This document shows, one piece after another, positions 13,082 through 13,168 of a stretch of 13,168 nucleotides of DNA (the first letter of the stretch is position 1; every line of letters begins with the position of its first letter). Position numbers and translations under genes: made by a program. Source of the DNA: an uncultured Succinivibrionaceae bacterium (lineage in GTDB: Bacteria; Pseudomonadota; Gammaproteobacteria; Enterobacterales; Succinivibrionaceae); NCBI GenBank assembly GCA_900539665.1, contig UQCV01000064.1, positions 1 to 13,168 on the forward strand, written 5' to 3'. Below the pieces are notes generated by a model. It did no database searches, was not told where the DNA came from, and was given only the letters and a program-made list of their open reading frames with translations.

Positions 13082-13168
13082 CTAGATGTTAGGAAGATTG
13101 ACTGTACTTCCTTGTCGTAAGACAGAAATTTACCGCTAATGTGGTCGTAGGACTCTTTGGTAATAAAA

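Overview
The window reads as chromosomal DNA of an AT-rich, motile gammaproteobacterium. Three things point there: an RNase T of the gammaproteobacterial type, a MotY-type flagellar T-ring protein as found in Vibrio, Aeromonas and Pseudomonas relatives, and a proteobacterial trigger factor. The gene content and the AAG/CAG/GAA-rich codon use of the housekeeping genes would fit a host-associated member of Aeromonadales (Succinivibrionaceae-like), but that placement is inference. No coding sequence is cut by a window edge. I see no rRNA, tRNA, insertion sequence or CRISPR array.

Left part (1-3600): serS (seryl-tRNA synthetase) on + with a good sigma70-type promoter and a clean intrinsic terminator. 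Facing it is a leftward two-gene operon of overlapping KfrA-type DNA-binding/coiled-coil proteins, the least expected content here. Upstream of that pair lie a candidate promoter overlapped by TGTAA motifs and, about 145 bp further out, a degenerate tandem array of 14-bp units.

Middle part (3600-9060): leftward metG (methionyl-tRNA synthetase) and, upstream of it, leftward rnt (RNase T). A terminator at the end of rnt and a candidate metG promoter occupy the same bases, so the two genes are probably separate transcription units. A 715-bp gap separates rnt from the divergent motY, whose product is predicted to belong to the T ring of a sodium-driven flagellar motor. motY converges on lemA, and one strong bidirectional hairpin ends both.

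Right part (9060-13168): a leftward family GH84 beta-N-acetylglucosaminidase (O-GlcNAcase-like) without a visible signal peptide. Its upstream region carries four perfect copies of an 8-bp unit. Then comes tig (trigger factor) on + with a near-consensus promoter, a 12-bp inverted repeat just upstream of it, an apparent 233-nt structured leader, and a 30-bp perfect palindrome followed by a UUCG-loop terminator. The last 270 bp hold a candidate promoter and leader for a gene beyond the window; clpP is expected from known tig-clpP-clpX synteny.

The genes do not form one pathway. They are translation and RNA-maintenance genes (serS, metG, rnt, tig) with three accessory insertions: the kfr-like pair, motY/lemA and the GH84 enzyme. 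The best candidates for something undescribed are the chromosomal kfr-like pair with its 14-bp array, and the octamer tract in front of the GH84 gene.
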